Shown here: positions 1 to 10,961 of the stretch, piece after piece
Layout: each line of letters begins with the position of its first letter
Numbering within the stretch: position 1 is the first letter of the stretch
The notes under the pieces: generated by a model
Told to the model about the DNA's origin: nothing
Databases searched by the model: none
Seen by the model: the letters and a program-made list of their open reading frames with translations, nothing else
Position numbers and translations under genes: made by a program
Assembly (NCBI GenBank): GCA_035310145.1
Contig: DATGEL010000042.1
Location: 1-64,000 of the forward strand
Source of the DNA: Dehalococcoidia bacterium
GTDB lineage: Bacteria > Chloroflexota > Dehalococcoidia > CAUJGQ01
DNA length: 64,000 bases
Reading direction: 5' to 3'

Positions 1-126
1 GGCGACGCGGCCCGCCCCCGCACGCACCGGCCGGCGGGACACAAAAACGGCCGTGCACCACCCGCCCCACCCTCCTTCTCACCCCCCGCCTTCCTGCTGC
101 TCTTCAGGCGCGTAAGGCCGCCGTGG

Positions 127-200
127 GGGCCATTAGCTCAGCTGGTTAGAGCGCGGTCCTGATAAGACCGAGGTCTCTGGTTCGAGTCCAGAATGGCCCA
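127..200 (+). tRNA. tRNA-Ile (anticodon GAU)
   Basis: The acceptor arm GGGCCAT (127-133) pairs perfectly with ATGGCCC (193-199), with discriminator A at 200. The anticodon stem CGGTC/GACCG (154-158/166-170) encloses loop CTGATAA with anticodon GAT at 161-163. The T-arm carries GGTTCGAGTCC. CCA is not encoded (CCT follows). It is read from sequence alone; all arms fold. Confidence 0.96.
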
Positions 201-226
201 CCTTCCCCGCGCCGGCATCTTGTCTT

Positions 227-299
227 GGGGCCGTAGCTTAGCTGGGAGAGCGCCGCCTTTGCACGGCGGAGGTCAGGAGTTCGAATCTCCTCGGCTCCA
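227..299 (+). tRNA. tRNA-Ala (anticodon UGC)
   Basis: The acceptor GGGGCCG (227-233) pairs with CGGCTCC (292-298), including one G-T pair, with discriminator A299. The anticodon stem CCGCC/GGCGG (253-257/265-269) carries loop TTTGCAC, anticodon TGC at 260-262. The T-loop GTTCGAATC is present and CCA is not encoded. It lies 26 bases after tRNA-Ile, so the two are probably cotranscribed. Confidence 0.96.
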
Positions 300-492
300 C
301 CTCGAGGCCCGTGCTCCCGCGATCAGGCAGCCTCGTCGGCGGGCTCCGGCTGGAACGCCAGGAGCCTGCTTTTTGGTTGCTCCCGGTCGGCCGCGGCGGC
401 GGCGCCAGCCCGCGCCGGCAGGTCCTGTTGCCTGCCCGCAACCTGTTGAAATCTGCTCCCCCGTTCGACCGCTCCAGGGGCGTCCGGTTTGC

Positions 493-522
493 TTCTACTG
501 CCCCTTGCGCCGGTGCTATAAT
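493..522 (+). promoter_or_regulatory. putative sigma-70 promoter for the S1-domain gene
   Basis: A consensus -10 box TATAAT stands at 517-522, with a poor -35 candidate TTCTAC at 493-498 (18-base spacer). The stretch 300-693 holds no gene that I can support. Transcription from here would leave a leader of roughly 165 bases before the TTG start at 694. Confidence 0.5.
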
Positions 523-693
523 TCAGACTGTGGATCACTGTCCCCAGTACGCAGGCAGAACAGCACCGCCGGACGGAGGGTTCACCGCCTCAGCGCACAT
601 GGCCGCATGATGGCCCGCTCGCGCCCGGCTGCACCACGCGCGGTGGGCCGGCTGAGGATCGAAACATCGAACGCCGTATGAAGGAGTCCTGGA

Positions 694-2055
694 TTGACCG
701 ACGAGGACCGCTTCCAGGACATGGAGTCGCTGCTCCAGGATGAAAGCCTTGACTTCCGGACGCTGCGCCGCGGAGACGTGGTTGAGGGCCGGGTCATGGG
801 CTTGCTGCGCGACGGCGTGCTCGTGGACTTCGGCTCGAAGTCGGAGGGCATCATCCCGCCGAACGAGATGCACTCGCTCGGCGCCGAGCCCATGTCCCGG
901 ATCAACGTCGGCGATACCGTCCTGGCCTACGTCCTCCAGCCGGAGACGCCTGAGGGCCAGGTGCTGCTCTCGCTCGACCGCGCCCGCGGCGAGCGCGGCT
1001 GGCGTGTGCTTCAGCAACGCTTCGAAGAGGGCGAAAGCTTCGAGGCCGAGGTCACCGGCTACAACAAGGGTGGCCTGCTGGTCAACGTCGAGGGCGTAAA
1101 CGCCTTCGTGCCGCTCTCTCAGGTCGTGGGCGTGCGGCCCGAGCACCCGGACGGCGAAGTCAGCGAAAACTCGCTCGCCGCCATGGCTGGCCGCCAGCTC
1201 CGCGTCAAGGTCATCGAGATCAACCGCCGCCGCAACCGCGTGATCCTCTCCGAGCGCGCCGCCATGCAAGAATGGCGCAGCGCCCAGAAAGACCGCCTGC
1301 TCTCCGAGCTGCGCGAGGGCGAGATCCGCCGCGGCCGCATCACCAGCGTGCGCAGCTTCGGCGTCTTCGTCGATCTCGGCGGCGCCGACGGCCTGGCGCA
1401 CCTCTCCGAGCTTTCCTGGGATCGCAACCGCTCGCCCGAGGAGATCTACCACATCGGCGATGAGGTCGATGCCTTCGTGATGAAGGTCGACCCCGAGACC
1501 AAGAAGATCGCCCTCTCCCTGCGGCGGGCGCAGCCCGAGCGCTGGGAAGAGATCGCCGACCGCTACCGTCAGGGCGAGATGGTCGTCGGCCGCGTCACCA
1601 AGCTCGTCACTTTCGGCGCCTTCGCCCGCATCGACGGTCCCGTCGAGGGGCTGGTGCACGTCTCCGAGCTGGTGGACCGGCGCATCACACATCCCAAGGA
1701 AGTCGTCAAGGAGGGGGACATCCTGCCCCTGCGCATCGTGCGCATCGAGCGCGACCGGCACCGGCTCGGCCTTAGCCTGAAGGCGGCACGCGATCAGGCC
1801 GAGGCCGAGGGCTGGGGCTTCGACGTCGAGGGTGGTGTAGACTACGTACCCCCGGAGGTGCTGGCCAGCGTCGGCCCGCGCCTCGGCGTCTCGCCCGAGC
1901 AGGCCGGTGGCCGCGATGGTGGCGCTGCGGAAAGCGCGGCGCCGGAGCCGGCCGCACCACCGGGAGCGAGCGCCGCTCCGGCCGCCAATGGCGGATCGGA
2001 GAGCGCCAACCACGAGGCGCCGGCGGATAGCGCGGGAGCAACCCAGGACCGATAA
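694..2055 (+). CDS. rpsA: S1 RNA-binding domain protein (ribosomal protein S1-like)
   Basis: A 453-residue protein with four S1 repeats at about residues 27-95, 116-185, 206-273 and 291-360. The third shows the classic S1 signature around SFGVFVDLGGADGLAHLSEL. Such proteins tether mRNA to the 30S subunit or act as S1-like translation factors. The start is TTG at 694, chosen because AAGGAG (681-686) lies 7 bases upstream and the first S1 repeat follows directly. The last 70 residues are an Ala/Pro/Gly-rich tail without a fold. Four repeats are fewer than the six of the E. coli protein and usual for many Gram-positive-type S1 homologues. clpC follows after 81 bases on the same strand. Confidence 0.9.
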   Translation: MTDEDRFQDMESLLQDESLDFRTLRRGDVVEGRVMGLLRDGVLVDFGSKSEGIIPPNEMHSLGAEPMSRINVGDTVLAYVLQPETPEGQVLLSLDRARGERGWRVLQQRFEEGESFEAEVTGYNKGGLLVNVEGVNAFVPLSQVVGVRPEHPDGEVSENSLAAMAGRQLRVKVIEINRRRNRVILSERAAMQEWRSAQKDRLLSELREGEIRRGRITSVRSFGVFVDLGGADGLAHLSELSWDRNRSPEEIYHIGDEVDAFVMKVDPETKKIALSLRRAQPERWEEIADRYRQGEMVVGRVTKLVTFGAFARIDGPVEGLVHVSELVDRRITHPKEVVKEGDILPLRIVRIERDRHRLGLSLKAARDQAEAEGWGFDVEGGVDYVPPEVLASVGPRLGVSPEQAGGRDGGAAESAAPEPAAPPGASAAPAANGGSESANHEAPADSAGATQDR

Positions 2056-2136
2056 TAGATCAGCAACGCCGCCTCGCGCGGCAGAACGACAGGGACGACG
2101 GCGCGCCGCGACGGATGTCGCACAACGGAGACAACA

Positions 2137-4599
<2,463 letters not shown>

Positions 4600-4618
4600 G
4601 TATTCCGTGGTCGCTTCT

Positions 4619-4645
4619 GAGAGGGCGGGCATCCCCCGCCCTCTC
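4619..4645 (+). terminator. hairpin terminator after clpC
   Basis: A perfect 11-bp stem (GAGAGGGCGGG 4619-4629 with CCCGCCCTCTC 4635-4645) and a 5-base loop lie 20 bases after the clpC stop. No T-run follows (TTCGCGCC), so it is a strong hairpin but not a textbook intrinsic terminator. Confidence 0.55.
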
Positions 4646-4656
4646 TTCGCGCCTGC

Positions 4657-4662
4657 TATACT
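4657..4662 (+). promoter_or_regulatory. putative -10 box upstream of radA
   Basis: TATACT occurs just after the clpC hairpin and 220 bases before radA. I see no convincing -35 at the right spacing. The leader to radA then contains two strong palindromes (4727-4752 and 4828-4859). Confidence 0.3.
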
Positions 4663-4726
4663 AGAACAACAGTGCTGACGGGCAGCGTGGCGGGCGGCCT
4701 ACTCGGCCCTCACCTCATTTCACATA

Positions 4727-4752
4727 CCCCTCGCCCAATCCTGGGCGAGGGG
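4727..4752. repeat. palindromic intergenic repeat (hairpin 1 before radA)
   Basis: CCCCTCGCCCA (4727-4737) and TGGGCGAGGGG (4742-4752) form a perfect 11-bp stem with loop ATCC. It is preceded by a CCTCA motif, as is the palindrome at 16242-16268. This suggests a dispersed palindromic family in this genome rather than a terminator, because it lies well beyond the clpC hairpin. Confidence 0.6.
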
Positions 4753-4827
4753 CGATCGGGCGCAGCACGACGCGGACGTCGTTGGGCTAACCGCAGGAGA
4801 ACCGGAACGCTCACGGCAGGATCGTCT

Positions 4828-4859
4828 CCTTCCCCCATCGTGCAACGAATGGGGGAAGG
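4828..4859. repeat. palindromic intergenic repeat (hairpin 2 before radA)
   Basis: CCTTCCCCCAT (4828-4838) pairs with ATGGGGGAAGG (4849-4859). It ends 22 bases before the radA start, inside the 5' leader, so it could also act as an mRNA structure. The C-rich arm resembles the palindromes at 16242 and 46256. Confidence 0.55.
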
Positions 4860-4881
4860 AAACAGGAGAGGATGAGGGCCG

Positions 4882-7767
4882 ATGGCCCAGGCGAAGAAGG
4901 AACGCACGCTGTTTGTCTGCCAGGAGTGCGGTGTCGAGTCGCTGCGCTGGCAGGGCCGCTGCCCCGAGTGCGGCGCCTGGAACACCTTTGTCGAGCGCAC
5001 GGTCAAGCCCGTGGCGCCGGGGCGACCTTCCTCGCGCAATGGCTCCGGCGCCGAGCCGGTCGAGGTCGCGCGGCTTTCGGGCGACGCGCACCCGCGCCTG
5101 CCGCTGGGCATCGCCGAGTTCGACCGCGTGCTGGGCGGCGGCGCCGTGCCCGGCTCGCTCGTGCTGATCGGCGGGGATCCGGGCATCGGCAAGTGCCTCG
5201 CCGGCAATACGCGGGTACTTGACCCGAGCACCGGCGACTTTCTTCCCATCACCGCCTGGGCGACGCAGCAGCGCTCGGTAGTGGCGTTAGCTGGCGAAAC
5301 GCATCGGTTGCAGCCTCGTCCGGTCGCGGCGTTCTGCGACAGCGGGGTCCAGCCCATCGTAGAGGTGACGACTCGTCTTGGGCGCGTCTTGCGCTGCACG
5401 GCCAGCCACCCGCTGTTGACGCCCGACGGCTGGCGGTCGGTGAGCGAGCTGGCGGCAGGGGGGCGGATCGCAAGCCCTCGTGCGCTGCCGTACTTCGGGC
5501 GCGAGTCCCTGGGCGAGCATGATGTGCGGCTGATCGCGTATGCGCTCTCCGATGGATCGGCAACGAGCCAGGTGACGGTGACGTCTGCACTGCCGTACGT
5601 CGAGCGCGATCTGGAGGAGCTGGCGCATTGGTACGGGCTCACACTCAGGGTCTACCCGAAGCGGGGCAGCATCGCGAAGCAGTTTCGCTTTGTGCAGCCG
5701 ATCGGAGAGCGTGCACGGGCTCGCGGAGAGCTTGCCGCCGCACTCAAACTCGTGCAGACAAGGTCCGGTATCACCTGGGCTGCGTGGGCTCGGCGTGCAC
5801 GGGTGAGTTACGGCATGCTCAATCTCTGGCGGCGTGGGACGTGCGTGCCGAGCCAGGTGGAGCTTGAGCGGCTGGCCAGCGCGGCGAACGTGTCGCTCGC
5901 GGACCTCGCGCCCGTGGCACGTGAGCGTGCCGAGATGCGGACGCCGGTAGCGCGGCTGCTGGAGTCGGTTGGCGTACGTTTCAGCAAAGCCCGCACGAAG
6001 GCTGTTCCGGAGATCGTTTTTCGTCTGCCCCGGCCGCAACTGGCGCTCTTCCTGCGCGTGCTCTTCTCCTGCGATGGATCGGTCTACGTCAATGGCGCGG
6101 GTACGCCTGGTATTTCATACAGCACCAAAAGCAGACGCCTGGCCGACGACGTTCAGCATCTGTTGCTGCGATTCGGCTTCGTCACGCGAATCAGAACGAA
6201 GCATTCGAAGGTGAACGACGAGCCGTATACCGCATACGAGCTGCAACTGCTCGGCGTGCAGCATGTAAAGCGATTCCTAAGCGAGATCGGGATCTGGGGA
6301 CGAGAGGAGGCGCGGCGGCAGATCGAGGCGATGCCCGATCCCGATGGAGCTTCCACCCACTGGGACACGATTCCCACCAGCGACCGCTTTTGGGCCGAGA
6401 TCCGCGCTGCGATCGGCAGTGACTCGAAGAACGTGCCTGCCTCGCCCGCAGTGATGTTCCGCACTGCGTCCGCCCTCGCCGGTGTCACGCTGCGGGATCG
6501 CCGACACGACCGGCCGCTTGCGCGCAAGACGGTCGCGGCCGTCGCGAAGGCATACCCATCGCGGTATCCGCAACAACTGGTGGAGAGCGACACCTACTGG
6601 GATGAGATCGCGAGCGTCACGCCAGTGGGTGAGGAGCCCACATACGATCTCACTGTTTGCGGCGATCATAACTTCGTCGCCAACGACCTCATCGTCCACA
6701 ACTCCACATTGCTCCTTCAGGTAACGGCCAATATTGCATCGAATGGCAAGAATGTCCTCTACATCTCCGGCGAGGAGTCGGCGCACCAGCTCAAGCTGCG
6801 CGCCGCCCGGTTGGGCATTACGGGCGAGCGGCTCTTCCTCCTGACCGAGACGGACATCGACGAGGCGCTGGCCACCGCCGACCGTGTGCAGCCCGATCTC
6901 GTGGTGGTGGACTCAATCCAAACCGCCTTCACGCCGGAGCTGCCGAACGCGCCCGGCACCGTGGTGCAACTGCGCGAGGCGACGCTGCGCGTGATGCGCT
7001 GGGCCAAGCGCGGCCACGTGCCGGCCTTCATCGTCGGGCACGTGACAAAAGAGGGCGAGATCGCCGGGCCGCGGCTGCTGGAGCACCTGGTCGACGTGGT
7101 GCTCTACCTCGAGGGTGAGCGCTTCAGCAGCTACCGCCTGCTGCGTGGTGTGAAGAACCGCTACGGCGCCACCAGCGAGGTCGGCGTCTTCGAGATGGCG
7201 AACGACGGCCTGCGTGAGGTTGAGAATCCTTCGGAGATCTTCCTGGCCGAGCGGGCCGAGGGCGCGATCGGCAGCGTGATCGTGCCCGTGCTCGAAGGCA
7301 CGCGGCCGATGCTGGTCGAAGTGCAGGCGTTGACCACGACCAGCTCGATGTCGATGCCGCGTCGCGCCGCGCACGGGATCGAAACCAACCGCTTGCTCCT
7401 GATCACCGCCGTGCTCGCCAAGCGCGTGCGCATGCAGTTGCACAACCAGGACGTGATCGTCAACGTGGCCGGCGGTCTGCGTGTGCAGGAGCCGGCGGCC
7501 GACCTCGGCCTGGCGCTGGCGATCACCTCGAGCTTCAAAGACCTGCGCCTGCCCGGCGACCTCGTCGCGATCGGCGAAGTCGGCCTCAGCGGCGAGCTGC
7601 GCTCGGTCGGCCACCTCGACCGGCGCCTGGCCGAGGCAGAAAAGCTCGGCTTCCGCCACGCGATCTTGCCTGCCGCCGCCCTGCGCCGCGGCCGCCCGCA
7701 AACCACGATGCAGCTGCACCCGGCCGCCACGCTGGTGGAAGGCGTCGAGAAGGCGCTGGCGCTGTAG
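4882..7767 (+). CDS. radA: DNA repair protein RadA with in-frame intein
   Basis: RadA (Sms) is a RecA-like, DnaB-like helicase that helps branch migration of recombination intermediates. The 961-residue product contains a four-cysteine zinc finger (C13, C16, C27, C30) and a Walker A motif written GGDPGIGK, then the intein at residues 105-607, then S608 TLLLQ completing the P-loop. Downstream are KNRYG (RadA signature, normally KNRFG) near 758 and a Lon-S16-like C-terminal domain. Removing the intein gives a 458-residue RadA, the usual length. The start ATG at 4882 follows a purine-rich GGAGAGGATGAGGG stretch. The gene cannot make a working ATPase without splicing, because the invariant P-loop residue after Lys is Cys in the precursor and Ser only after splicing. 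Confidence 0.96.
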   Translation: MAQAKKERTLFVCQECGVESLRWQGRCPECGAWNTFVERTVKPVAPGRPSSRNGSGAEPVEVARLSGDAHPRLPLGIAEFDRVLGGGAVPGSLVLIGGDPGIGKCLAGNTRVLDPSTGDFLPITAWATQQRSVVALAGETHRLQPRPVAAFCDSGVQPIVEVTTRLGRVLRCTASHPLLTPDGWRSVSELAAGGRIASPRALPYFGRESLGEHDVRLIAYALSDGSATSQVTVTSALPYVERDLEELAHWYGLTLRVYPKRGSIAKQFRFVQPIGERARARGELAAALKLVQTRSGITWAAWARRARVSYGMLNLWRRGTCVPSQVELERLASAANVSLADLAPVARERAEMRTPVARLLESVGVRFSKARTKAVPEIVFRLPRPQLALFLRVLFSCDGSVYVNGAGTPGISYSTKSRRLADDVQHLLLRFGFVTRIRTKHSKVNDEPYTAYELQLLGVQHVKRFLSEIGIWGREEARRQIEAMPDPDGASTHWDTIPTSDRFWAEIRAAIGSDSKNVPASPAVMFRTASALAGVTLRDRRHDRPLARKTVAAVAKAYPSRYPQQLVESDTYWDEIASVTPVGEEPTYDLTVCGDHNFVANDLIVHNSTLLLQVTANIASNGKNVLYISGEESAHQLKLRAARLGITGERLFLLTETDIDEALATADRVQPDLVVVDSIQTAFTPELPNAPGTVVQLREATLRVMRWAKRGHVPAFIVGHVTKEGEIAGPRLLEHLVDVVLYLEGERFSSYRLLRGVKNRYGATSEVGVFEMANDGLREVENPSEIFLAERAEGAIGSVIVPVLEGTRPMLVEVQALTTTSSMSMPRRAAHGIETNRLLLITAVLAKRVRMQLHNQDVIVNVAGGLRVQEPAADLGLALAITSSFKDLRLPGDLVAIGEVGLSGELRSVGHLDRRLAEAEKLGFRHAILPAAALRRGRPQTTMQLHPAATLVEGVEKALAL
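5194..6702 (+). mobile_element. RadA intein with LAGLIDADG endonuclease and internal HTH
   Basis: Residues 105-607 of the RadA precursor. The N-terminal splice residue is Cys105 (block A, CLAGNTRVLDP). Block B has the TxxH motif TASH. The C-terminal end is VANDLIVHN, with penultimate His and terminal Asn607, followed by extein Ser608. Two LAGLIDADG-type motifs keep their aspartates: LIAYALSDGS at 217-226 (D224) and LFLRVLFSCDGS at 389-400 (D398), so the homing endonuclease may be active. Between them, about residues 297-350, lies a helix-turn-helix-like segment (ARVSYGMLNLWRRGTCVPS), presumably for DNA recognition. At 503 residues it is a full-size, not mini, intein. Confidence 0.93.
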
Positions 7768-7771
7768 CCCT

Positions 7772-8890
7772 TCACGAGACCCGGAAGGGCGTGGCTCTGC
7801 GTCTGACGGCGATGCTTTGCAGGATGCCCACGGCGACGAACATCGTCAGCAGCGAGCTGCCGCCCTGGCTGATGAAGGGCAGCGGAATGCCCGTCACCGG
7901 AAAGAGACGCACGTTGACGCCAATGTTGATGAAGGTCTGCGCCACGATCATGATCACGATGCCCGTGGCGATGTAGCGGCCGAAGTCGTCGGGCGAGCGG
8001 CTGGCCGTGCGCAGGCCGCGGAAGAGCAACACGATGAAGAGGAAGAACAGCACCATCGCGCCGATGAAGCCCAGCTCCTCGCCCAGCACGCTGAACACGT
8101 AGTCCGTGGTTTGCGTGCGTAAGTACGCAAGCTGCGTCTGCGGTCCGTGCGTGAAGCCTTTCCCCCAGAGCCCGCCCGAGCCGATGCTGATCTCCGACTG
8201 CAGGATGTTGAAGCCGGCGCCCAGCGGGTCCTTGGCCGGATCGATGAAGCTCTGGAAGCGGTCCTTCTGGTAGCCGGAGAGGCCGATCAGCACCATGAAG
8301 GGCACCGCCGCCACGCAGGCGCCGAAGAACGTCAGCAGATGGCGCATGCGGGCGCCGGCCACGTAGATCATGCCCAGCCAAACGGCGAGGAAGACAACGG
8401 CCGTGCCCAGGTCCGGTTCGAGAAAGACGAGCCCTGCCGGCAGCGCCGCGAGGCCGAGCGTAAAGAGAAACCCGCGCGCCGTGCGCACCCGGCGGCCATC
8501 ATCGGCCAGATACTTCGCCAGGAAGACGATGGTCACCAGCTTGGCCAGCTCTGATGGCTGCAGCTGCAGAACCGGCGTCGGAAACCAGCGCCGCGAGCCG
8601 AACTCCTTGTGGCCGATCACGAGCACGGCCATCAGCGCCAGCACGGAGACGGCGTAGAGGATCGGCGCCAGCGCGTTCCAGGCGCGGTAGTCGAGCTGCG
8701 TGAGCAGCAGCATCAGCAACAGGCCGAGGGCGGCGAAGGCCGCCTGCTTGATCACGACGTGCGTGATCGCCGCGTGGCCTGAGCCGTAGCGCGCCAGCGA
8801 TCCGGAGTAGATCAGCGCCAGCCCATAGCCGACGAGCAGCAGGCAGGCGAGCAGCATCAGGAAGTCGAAGCGGCGCAGGTCGCGTACCAC
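7772..8890 (-). CDS. rodA: rod shape-determining peptidoglycan glycosyltransferase RodA
   Basis: A 372-residue SEDS-family polytopic membrane protein (about ten helices) that polymerises lipid II glycan strands with PBP2. The SEDS C-terminal signature near PVTGIPLPFISQGGSS is intact, and so are the FLEPDLGTA and SEISIGSGGLWGKG loops. The start is GTG at 8890, two bases after the mrdA stop, indicating translational coupling. It is last in the order mreB-mreC-mreD-mrdA-rodA. Its stop lies only 4 bases from the radA stop on the other strand, so the two genes converge. Confidence 0.95.
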   Translation of the reverse strand: MVRDLRRFDFLMLLACLLLVGYGLALIYSGSLARYGSGHAAITHVVIKQAAFAALGLLLMLLLTQLDYRAWNALAPILYAVSVLALMAVLVIGHKEFGSRRWFPTPVLQLQPSELAKLVTIVFLAKYLADDGRRVRTARGFLFTLGLAALPAGLVFLEPDLGTAVVFLAVWLGMIYVAGARMRHLLTFFGACVAAVPFMVLIGLSGYQKDRFQSFIDPAKDPLGAGFNILQSEISIGSGGLWGKGFTHGPQTQLAYLRTQTTDYVFSVLGEELGFIGAMVLFFLFIVLLFRGLRTASRSPDDFGRYIATGIVIMIVAQTFINIGVNVRLFPVTGIPLPFISQGGSSLLTMFVAVGILQSIAVRRRATPFRVS

Positions 8891-8892
8891 GG

Positions 8893-10914
8893 CTAGCCTC
8901 CCGCCTGCTGAGTGGCTGCCGGCGTGGGGCTCGCCTCCGGATTCGGGTTGCCCTGCTTGTACTGGTTGAAGTAGTAATCCCAGATCTTCTTTGCCGTCGG
9001 CGCCGCCGTGGCCGCGCCGCCGCCCTTGTTATGGAAAACCACCAGCGCCACCTGCGGGTTGTCGTACGGCGCGAAGGAGATGAACCAGCCGTGCTCGTTG
9101 TAGGTGCCGTTTTGCAGCGGGTTCAGGTTCTCGGAGTCGCCGGTCGGCTTGGAGATTGCGTTGCCGAACTCGGCCGTGCCCGTCTTGCCGGCGATGTGCA
9201 GCCCGGGCACGAACGCCGTGGCGGCGCTGCCGCCCTCCACCGCCATCGCCATGCCCTGGCGGATGAGCGCCAGGTTCGCGTCGCTCACGTCGAGGTGCTT
9301 GACCACCTGCTTCTGCGGCGGCACCACGACGTTGCCGCTGGCGTCGTCCACCTCGCGCACGATGTGCGGCCGCAGCAGGTCGCCGCCGTTGGCGAGCGCC
9401 GCCGCCACGCGCACCATCTGGATCGGCGTGGCCGTGTCGTAGCCCTGGCCAATGCCCATGAAGTAGGTGTCGCCGATGTACCAGTGGGCGGGGCTGCCGT
9501 CCGCGTTCTTCAGGTTCTTCGCCGCCCAGGCCGTATCGGGGATCAGGCCGGAGACCTCGTTCGGCAGATCGATGCCGGTGGCCGTGTCGAGGCCGAAATC
9601 GCGCGCCCAGTAGGCGATGCGGTCGGCGCCGAGTCCTCTACCCAGGCCGCCGCCGGGCAGGAAGGGGCAGCCGCCGGAGAGGCAGTAGAAGTAGATGTCG
9701 GACGACATCGCCAGGCCATGAAGGAAGTCCAGTTTGCCGAGGTCCGCCCAGTCATACACGTAGGCGGGATTGGCCGGGTCGCCGGTGACGTTGAAGGCGC
9801 CGTGGCTGATCAGCGTGGTGTTCGTCGTAGCGATGCCGTCCTGCAGGGCGCCGGAGCCGACGATGACCTTGAACGTGCTGCCGGGCGGGTAGGCGTCCTG
9901 AATCGCGTGGTCGGTGAGCGGCTTGCCGGCGGCGTTCAGCAGCGCGTCGAAGTCGCTCTGCGAGATGCCGGTGGCAAACTTGCTCACGTCGTAGTTCGGC
10001 AGGGAAACGTAGGCGAGGATCTCGCCGGTGTGCACGTCCATCATGATCGCCACGCCGAGGTCGGAGCCGGTTTGGTTCAGCGACTTCTGCATGATATCGG
10101 TGATGTGCTGCTGCAGGTCGAGGTCGATCGAGAGCACGAGGCTGTTGCCCGGCTTCGGCGGCTCGACGCCCAGCTGCTCCAGCTCGCGGCCGCTGGCATC
10201 CACCTCGATCTGCTGCCGGCCTGGCGTGCCGCGCAACTGGTCCTCGTAGGTGTACTCCAGGCCGGTCTGGCCGACCTTGTCGTCCTGCTGATAGCCGCGC
10301 GCCTCGTAGTCGCTGACGTTGTCGGGGTTGATCGGTCCGACGTAGCCGTAGATATGCGACATCAGCACCGGGTCGCTGTACTGGCGCTCCGTGTCATAGC
10401 GGATGTCCACGCCGGGCAGCGTGTGCCGCAGCTCGGCCAGGGTCAGCACCGTCTTCTGGTCGAGCTGTTCCTTGACGGCGACGGGCGTGAAGGGGTCGTT
10501 GCGCTTGAGCGAATCGGCCACCTTCTGCTCGATCTGGTCGGGCGGCACGCCGATCACGCTGCTGAGCTGGAAATAGACGTCGTTCTCCTGCCCTTTCGGC
10601 AAATCGGCGGGCACGATCACGGCGGTGTAGGAGGCAACGTTGCGCACCAGCGGGTTGTGGTTACGGTCGTACATCAAGCCGCGAGGCGCGGGCACCGTCA
10701 CCAGGCGCAGCCGGTTGCTCTCCGCCTTGAGCTGGTAGCGCCCGCCGCTCCAGAGCTGGAAGCGCAGAAGCTGCAACGAAAGCGCACAGAACAGCAGCGT
10801 CACCGCCAGCCGGATCACGATCAGGCGCCGGCCGCTGGTGCGGGCCCCATCCTCCTCGGTGTGTGCGCGGCGCGGCTGCGAACGCCAGCGCCGTTCCCGG
10901 CTGAACCATCCCAT
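8893..10914 (-). CDS. mrdA: penicillin-binding protein 2 (peptidoglycan transpeptidase)
   Basis: A 673-residue class B PBP, the transpeptidase partner of RodA in cell elongation. An N-terminal transmembrane anchor lies near residues 30-55 (LIVIRLAVTLLFCALSLQLL). The PBP dimer/pedestal domain occupies about 70-250 and the transpeptidase domain follows. The nucleophile motif STFK places the catalytic Ser at 346 and Lys at 349. The second motif is SSD, and KTGT has Lys577. Pro/Ala-rich residues end the protein. The ATG is at 10914, 47 bases after the mreD stop. Confidence 0.95.
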   Translation of the reverse strand: MGWFSRERRWRSQPRRAHTEEDGARTSGRRLIVIRLAVTLLFCALSLQLLRFQLWSGGRYQLKAESNRLRLVTVPAPRGLMYDRNHNPLVRNVASYTAVIVPADLPKGQENDVYFQLSSVIGVPPDQIEQKVADSLKRNDPFTPVAVKEQLDQKTVLTLAELRHTLPGVDIRYDTERQYSDPVLMSHIYGYVGPINPDNVSDYEARGYQQDDKVGQTGLEYTYEDQLRGTPGRQQIEVDASGRELEQLGVEPPKPGNSLVLSIDLDLQQHITDIMQKSLNQTGSDLGVAIMMDVHTGEILAYVSLPNYDVSKFATGISQSDFDALLNAAGKPLTDHAIQDAYPPGSTFKVIVGSGALQDGIATTNTTLISHGAFNVTGDPANPAYVYDWADLGKLDFLHGLAMSSDIYFYCLSGGCPFLPGGGLGRGLGADRIAYWARDFGLDTATGIDLPNEVSGLIPDTAWAAKNLKNADGSPAHWYIGDTYFMGIGQGYDTATPIQMVRVAAALANGGDLLRPHIVREVDDASGNVVVPPQKQVVKHLDVSDANLALIRQGMAMAVEGGSAATAFVPGLHIAGKTGTAEFGNAISKPTGDSENLNPLQNGTYNEHGWFISFAPYDNPQVALVVFHNKGGGAATAAPTAKKIWDYYFNQYKQGNPNPEASPTPAATQQAGG

Positions 10915-10961
10915 AGTCCCCCCACCCCGCTCTCAGCCCGGTTTCTGCACCACTCGGTATT

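Noticed and set aside
1-700. rRNA operon around the two tRNAs
   Set aside because: No 16S 3' end pattern precedes the tRNAs and an S1-domain gene, not 23S rRNA, follows.
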